Of a stretch of 64,000 nt of DNA, positions 58,351-64,000 are shown one piece after another. Under the pieces are notes generated by a model. It made no database searches and was not told where the DNA came from. It saw only the letters and a program-made list of their open reading frames with translations. This DNA comes from Neolentinus lepideus HHB14362 ss-1 (lineage: Eukaryota; Basidiomycota; Agaricomycetes; Gloeophyllales; Gloeophyllaceae), in contig KV425610.1 in assembly GCA_001632425.1 (NCBI GenBank), positions 131,487 to 195,486 of the forward strand, read 5' to 3'. How positions within the stretch are numbered: the first letter of the stretch is position 1; every line of letters starts with the position of its first letter. Position numbers and translations under genes: made by a program.

Positions 58351-60595
58351 CTAGCCTTCAGTATCGTACTGAGGCCCACCGTAGCCTTTTGGAACAAGTA
58401 AAAGCTCGTCATCAGGCTCTCCAGGCTTTTGCGGACTGAGTGGCTCTTTGTGATTCTTGACTTTCATAGTTGGGAGAGGCAGTGACGGGCCGCCTTGACG
58501 CTTGCTGTTAACCTGGGATGCCTTCGTCGCGGCTGACGGTCTGACGAAACCGGGTTTAGACACAGAGACAGTACCAGAACGAGACCGCCCTCTAGGTCGG
58601 CCCAGTGGGGGCGCGGCTAGTTGAGGCACTGCAGATCCAGTCTTTCCTTGTACGAAATCGGAGGCGCGGATAGTTCCAGCCCTATTCCTTCCTTGGTTCC
58701 GGTTTTTGTCATTGCCGGCGTTCCAAGCGTAGTCTGATGGACGAATGGTACCTGCCCTAGTACGTCTCTTCGCCGTGCTGTCCGAGAGGCTCTGCGTCGG
58801 AACATTGCCCTCGTTTTGATCGGCCACTAGGTTGTAAGCGTTATTGACTTTCAAGACATGCCGGGGTTCTGCAAATATACCTAAGATTAGTATGAGAAGG
58901 GAGAATATAACAGAGCACGATATTAGATGCAAGTGGATATATGCTAGGTATGGCTAAAAAGGCAAGACTGGACTAGCAGTCTCCAGCACGAAACTCACCC
59001 TCGAGGTCCAAACCCGACAGTAAGGCACCCAAATCATCGCCACCGGGGCTGGGTATGAGCGGAAGTTTACTCTCATTATGAGACGGAACAGAAGCAGGTG
59101 CAGAAGCAGTAATAGCAGGAGGGACAATAAGAGACGGGCTATTGGCAGGAGTAGCAAAAGCAGAGCGCAGAACTCGAGAAGCAGGATCCTGAGGAATAGT
59201 TATAGTGTTGACTGCAGCAGTGATATCCATAGACGACTCAGAAGCCAACCAAGTGCGTGTATGCGTAGTGCCGACCAGGGAGGTCAGCTCCATAGACGAT
59301 GAGAAGACCGAATCGTTGGACGAGCGACTAGCAGAGCCAGGTAAAGACCTAGTGTAGTTGCCCTCAAAGTACGAGCCTCGAGAAACTTGAGCGGTGAAAT
59401 CGAGAGGCGAAGAGAAGATACTGTCGCTGGATAGATGCACCAGAGTACGGCGACGACGCTGCTGATCCACGTTAGACCCACATCCAGCCTCTTGATCTCT
59501 ATTTATTTCGCCAGTCTGATGACAGCTTTCGTCGGGATAAGTGCTGTATTTGACAGGAGACTCTGGTGTTATTGCCCTAGTCGATGGGACGTTATAGAGC
59601 ATTGCGATATTTTCCATGGGAGTTCCTCCCATATGATCGACGTTACGGTCCCCAGCCTTGGTAACGAGAGCGTGCCTGGCGGGAGTGGAAGCCGCCGCTA
59701 CGTATTCGCTGAAAAGTTCTGGTAGAGGAGTAACAGCATCATACACAAATGACGACGCTGCGTCGGGGTTCAGTGCCCTCAAGACAGCTTTAGGAGGTAT
59801 AGACCAATCTTGAGCATCCAAACCGCTCAAGGGATTAATAGCATTTGAAGGCAAAGAAGGTGCCCGCCTGTGAGAGGAATACTTATCCTTCAAAGGCGAC
59901 GCAGCGCGGGATATAGTTTGAGCCGAAGTAAAAGAACTACGAAATTCTTTATCGGAATCCTGAGGGCGTGTCATAGTGTTGGACATTGTCCTAGCTTTGG
60001 TGGGAAACGGAGTCTTCCTGGCTTTGGGTTTGGTGATGCCTTTCGTTGAACTAGCGAAACGCGTCGGAGAGCTTGCGAGAGAGCCTGGACGACTAGTGAA
60101 TGGGGAGGCTAGTCCAAGGGAACTAGGCGGCTTAAAGACGCCGCTATTTTCTTTCAGATGACTGGACCTGAGGGCGTACATGCTACGTGTCTTGGGTATG
60201 GGAGATAGATCATCCGAGGACTTAGCCCGCGTCGGCGGCGAAGGTAGCAGAGGTGCGCCTGATCGAGAAGGAGAATGGAAAGGAGTTTCATATACGAAAT
60301 CTTTACTTTGAACGACAGCTGCCAGAAGATCGTGTTGGGAAAGCAAATGATTTTCATTTCCGGATTTTTGCTTTGACTTTTTACTGATAGAGTTTTCAAG
60401 CTCGTCTTGGTTGCGCATTACATCCCTTGACCGCTTCTTCATTCTACGGGCCATTCCTGAGACGGACATGCCTTCATCTGCGAGGTCCCCAAGCGCAGAT
60501 GGAGAAACGGTGGAACCGACATCGCATGACCGGGCGCTCCCCATCTTGCGCCGTGAGTAAGTAGTCACAGACCCCCTCGAAGAGACTGAAAGCAT
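58351..60595 (-). CDS. Serine-rich, largely disordered unknown protein
   Basis: Family not recognised. Exon 1 (about 58996-60595) is long and basic/Ser-rich (SRGSVTTYSRRKMG, MARRMKKRSRDVMR, KKSKQKS) with short order-prone segments: HDLLAAVVQSKDFVYETPFHSP, GLDAQDWSIPPKAVLRALNP, and VYDAVTPLPELFSEYV. Two similar motifs, SSDSIFSSPLDFTAQV and SNDSVFSSSMELTSLV, are spaced by about 35 residues. After one intron of roughly 125 nt (splitting the Gly codon of LEGIFAEPRHV) the tail has the repeated motif RAGTIRPSDY / RAGTIRASDF / RSGTVSVSK. The composition suggests a phosphorylated nuclear or signalling protein. No enzyme domain. Confidence 0.7.
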
Positions 60596-60957
60596 CCCAA
60601 GAATCTTGCAGTCGGTGAGCCGTACTTGACGGAGTGCCCCAAAACTTGGGCGATCAACACAAAATCCTCTGTGCCTTCGACCGACGAGGACGGCAAAATT
60701 GGGTGATTCAGCAGTAAGACGAGTTAGAAAACGGTCGAAAGCAAGATAATCGCAATAGACATCATTCAGAAGGTCGTTGCTGCAGTACTAGTGAGACAGC
60801 AGACTCGACGGCGGTCGTGGTGGTAGCAGCCGACGGAGTGTCATAAAACATCCATCGACAGCGTGGGAATATCACCCAAAACAAGTAACTAAGATCGTCA
60901 ATGCGGATCATCCTTCTTTCACCTGCATTACTACTGACAACCATTAGAACTTGCGGT
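60596..60957. promoter_or_regulatory. Shared divergent promoter region
   Basis: 362 bp between the serine-rich gene and the sirtuin gene. No specific site stands out. Confidence 0.4.
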
Positions 60958-63522
60958 ATGGACTCTGGATCATCCATAAAGGCTGAAACCGTTGTACAAA
61001 CCCAAAATATCGAAGAAAAGCCACAGACGCAGCGTATCAGCGACATATGCATCTACCAGGCTCAAGGCTTCCTGGAGGCAGCCGAAGACATCGGAATAGA
61101 TCCCGAAACCGTGGAAGACATCTTGAATGGTTTCCCAACCGGCCGTGATGACACTTCCGACTCAGGAGACGGTGATGAGAACATGTCCAATCTGCAACAG
61201 GATGAAGAAAACGACTTGGAACTCGCCGAACTTGCCCACTTCGCTGAGGAAGGTACGACCTTGCCGTGCTGAACGTGGTGCTTCCGGGACTAACTCCATC
61301 CTTCTTTCGAAGCCGAGGAAGCGTGGCCGAAGCAAGAAATCAGACAGTTAAAACGTTATTTGAAAGAACATGGCAAGTTTCTCAGCACGACTTCAAGAGC
61401 GTGCTCTCAACTTCGTCTCCTACTAAAATCATGCCACGTTCATAGGAATGTCTGCATTCATTAGGAAATATGTCATTGAAAGAGACGCCTTCATTCCCAA
61501 TTTAATCTATGCCTTCGGAATCTCTTTGGTGAATTTTATGATTATGGTCCCAGTTTTTGACTAAGATCGCAATAGTGCAAGGAGCTACGGAGCAAGCGGC
61601 CTACAACTCTTCTGTATTTCCTCAAGGTCGTGTTGTCGCAAGAGTGCGTGAATCTACATCCCATCTACGACCTAGTTTCACCCGCTCTCTATAGACTTCG
61701 AAAGCGAGAGAGACTGACCCAATACAGTACAGTAGACGATGCAGTAGAGCTGATACAGAGATCGCGAAGTATCATCATCCTCACAGGGGCTGGAATAAGT
61801 ATGGTACCTTCCCTTGACGGTACGTGGGAACTGAAGAGAATGTTTCAAGGTGTATCCTGCGGCATTCCTGACTTCCGCTCTCGCAATGGTTTGTATGCCC
61901 AATTGAAGGAGAAGAATGAGTATGAGCTGGATGATCCGCAGCAAATGTATGCTGGATAATGTCCAATTCAGATCTTCAGATCTAATACTCTTCGCAGGTT
62001 CGACATAGAATACTTTCGTGAAAATCCTACAGGTACGTTGAAAGGAGTTGTTATCACGAGTTCGCGCTGTACGTATTATATCGGACGGTCTAGTGTTCTA
62101 GTGAGAACTCCCGTTCTTTTTCGGTTTCAGCCTCTGATATCCCGCTGCAGTTCATTTGCTAGGTTTGTCTCACGGTGCACATCACGAACAACCCGCGTGT
62201 TGATCGCTTAATAGTCAAATATACCCGTCAAACTTCACCCCATCTCCATGTCACCGCTTCATCAAGCTGATTGAGGACAAGGGAAAGGTGCGTGCTATCT
62301 CCATGATGTCACGCAAGTGCCACAACTCACAAAGCCTGCAGCTGCTCCGCGTAAGCCCTGATGCATCTATGCACCGGTTGGCTACTTACAAGGGACGTCA
62401 GAATTATACCCAAAACATCGATACCCTTGAAACACTAGCAGGTGTCCAAAACGTGTTGCAGTGCCATGGCTCCTTCGCAACCGCTTCGTGCCTAAACTGC
62501 AGAGTAAAGGTACCCGGTGTCGAGATCGAACAGGATATTCTGCAACGTCGCGTTCCGCTATGCAAAATTTGTAACGCAGAACTGTCAAATAGTCGCAAGC
62601 CCAGTTCAAAGAAGAAGGGTAAGAAGAAGGGTAAAAAATTGGGGTCGACTTGGGATAGCGACGAGTCGAACGACCCGGAAGAGAGGGACTATCCTCCTGG
62701 GATCATGAAGGTAACCGGACGCCGTCGCTCCATGTGGGACACGAGAATTCACCCCAGTACATATCGTTATTTCTTCCTTCGACAGCCAGACATCACGTTC
62801 TTCGGCGAGAAACTGAATGACGCTTTTGACCATGCTCTGATGGAAGACAGAGACAAGGTCGATCTTCTTGTTATCATGGGAACGTCCCTCCAAGTTGCAC
62901 CAGTCTCAGAGACCATAAGTGAGTCCTGATGATTGTTTCTGTCGAATATCTGAAAGAGTTTCTTCAGCGTATCTCCCACATTCCGTCCCACAGGTAAATA
63001 ATCTCTGGTCGAAATGGTCGGTAGCCGAATTCACACGTGCATGCAGATTCTCATAAATAAGACACCGATAAAACACATTAATCCTGATGTAAGTATTTCA
63101 TGGTCGGTATTCTCGCATGGTTCAGTTCATCATCTATGGCCTTAAAGATCGTATTGCTTGGCAATGCTGATGACATAGTGCACCACCTCTGCGCCAAATC
63201 GGGCTGGGAACTGCCAGCCCCACGTCAACTCGAGCCTCTCCGACTAAACTTGAGGAAACGGCCGTCCGCAGAAGTGGGCCCAACCCCCCAAGAACCCAAG
63301 CGAGTCGGTGAGAGGTGCGTATCTATGTCTCGTGATGAGTTCCAGTACGTGTTAAGTGCTTTGCGCAGTCACGTCTGGCTTTTCGATGGCGCTGAAGGCG
63401 GCCAATGGGTTGAAGACTTGGAGGGTCGGCTGGCTGAGTCACCGCGCTCCGACATGTCCTGCGCGCTCTCCCCGGCATCAGACGACTCCTCCCGGGAGGC
63501 CAAGAAACCGAGACTAGGCTGA
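60958..63522 (+). CDS. Class I sirtuin, NAD-dependent histone deacetylase (Sir2/Hst1 type)
   Basis: An acidic N-terminus (AAEDIGIDPETVEDILNG) precedes the helical segment EEAWPKQEIRQLKRYLKEHG / MSAFIRKYVIERDAFIPNLIYAFGISL and RSKRPTTLLYFLKVVLSQE. The catalytic core is complete: SIIILTGAGIS, GIPDFRSRNGLYAQL, TQNIDTLE, QCHGSFATASCLNC with the catalytic His, CKIC as second zinc pair, PDITFFGE, LLVIMGTSLQVAPVSE. A Lys-rich insert (KKKGKKKGKK) sits in the zinc module. The C-terminal extension ends EAKKPRLG, nuclear-like. One intron has a GC donor (ATG/GCAAGT near 61372). Ten or so introns. ATG 60901 in the same frame would add a hydrophobic leader and is less likely. Confidence 0.92.
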
Positions 63523-63525
63523 TGG

Positions 63526-64000
63526 TCATCTTCGCAGGCGCAACCTGAATGCATTCTTCGATGCGCGGGACTGCGGGTCAAGATACGCATCGTAGAAATT
63601 TGCGATGAATTCCTCTGCTTTGAAGCCGAATCTGTTGTATAGAAGCTGCTCATAATTTTACTTAGATGTATGGACTATACTATTTAATCTGTTGTTTCAC
63701 ACTTACCATGGCGGGGTTATTTACGGAGACGTGCAAGGTTATATCCTTGTTTGGATTAAGAGTGATAAGATGGTAAAGCATGTTTCTACGGAGGTTTCAG
63801 GTGCATTAGATGAAAAGATGAAATTGGATTTCCGAGGGAGCTTACGTTGCGATTTGTGAGTTCTCCCACCCAGTCCGGACAGCCATATACGTGATGTAAG
63901 CCTCTTGCGGAGAACTGAGAAAAGCGGCGCCAACAACCAGTTTCTTGTACGTAGCGATGATAGAACACTTCTCCGGGGAGTAATGTAAAGAGTCGCTCAC
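63526..64000 (-). CDS. KAT14 (ATAC2/CSRP2BP)-like GNAT acetyltransferase, C-terminal part
   Basis: Only the C-terminal end lies in the window; the gene continues beyond 64000. Exons on the minus strand read SIIATYKKLVVGAAFLSS, EAYITYMAVRTGWENSQIAT, MLYHLITLNPNKDITLHVSV, NNPAMLLYNRFGFKAEEFIA, NFYDAYLDPQSRASKNAFRL and end RLRR. The ITLHVS..NPAMLLYNRFGFK block is the GNAT acetyl-CoA/substrate motif A-B region, and the C-terminus matches the KAT14 family as I recall it. The human protein is a subunit of the ATAC histone acetyltransferase complex. The stop at 63526-63528 lies 3 bp from the sirtuin stop. Histone activity of the fungal protein is an inference. Confidence 0.8.

Overview
This is a gene-dense stretch of a filamentous fungal nuclear genome, almost certainly a mushroom-forming basidiomycete (Agaricomycetes; a polypore-like species is my best guess, by inference only). 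Nearly every gene is cut by several spliceosomal introns of about 50-60 nt, genes lie on both strands with short spacers, and most products are recognisable eukaryotic housekeeping proteins. Coordinates of spliced genes run from the chosen ATG to the stop; introns are inside the span. I rebuilt exon joins by eye from GT-AG (twice GC-AG) signals and reading frame.

Layout. 1-7.6 kb: a DUF262 protein (-), a gene-poor stretch with two diverged, broken, inverted copies of one unknown sequence, and a DHA1-type MFS transporter (+). 7.6-21 kb: an unknown membrane protein (+), a Gyp2/Mdr1-type Rab GAP (+), a seven-bladed WDR5/Swd3-like WD40 protein (-), a Tul1/Dsc1 transmembrane E3 (+) and a soluble RING protein (-). 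21-35 kb: the Doa10/MARCH6 membrane E3 (+), tRNA 2'-phosphotransferase (-) divergent from argininosuccinate synthase (+), an RTC4-domain nuclear protein (-) and an F-box protein (-). 35-43.5 kb: two secreted enzymes, a GH127-type glycosidase and an S53 sedolisin, separated by about 2.3 kb of mostly non-coding DNA with gene remnants. 43.8-64 kb: a membrane-anchored repeat/coiled-coil protein (+), HP1 (-), Y14/RBM8A (-), a MYND-finger protein (+), exosome subunit Rrp4 (+), an unknown acidic protein (-), a TFIIIC 90-kDa-type subunit (+), a serine-rich unknown (-), a class I sirtuin (+) and the C-terminal end of a KAT14-like acetyltransferase (-) that leaves the window.

Themes. Three RING-type ubiquitin ligases, two of them polytopic and linked in yeast to ER/Golgi protein quality control, sit in about 10.5 kb. 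The right half is rich in chromatin and RNA-processing factors. The most notable arrangement is at the right edge: the deacetylase and acetyltransferase genes converge with only 3 bp between their stop codons. I saw no biosynthetic cluster core, CRISPR array, intact transposon or tRNA gene.
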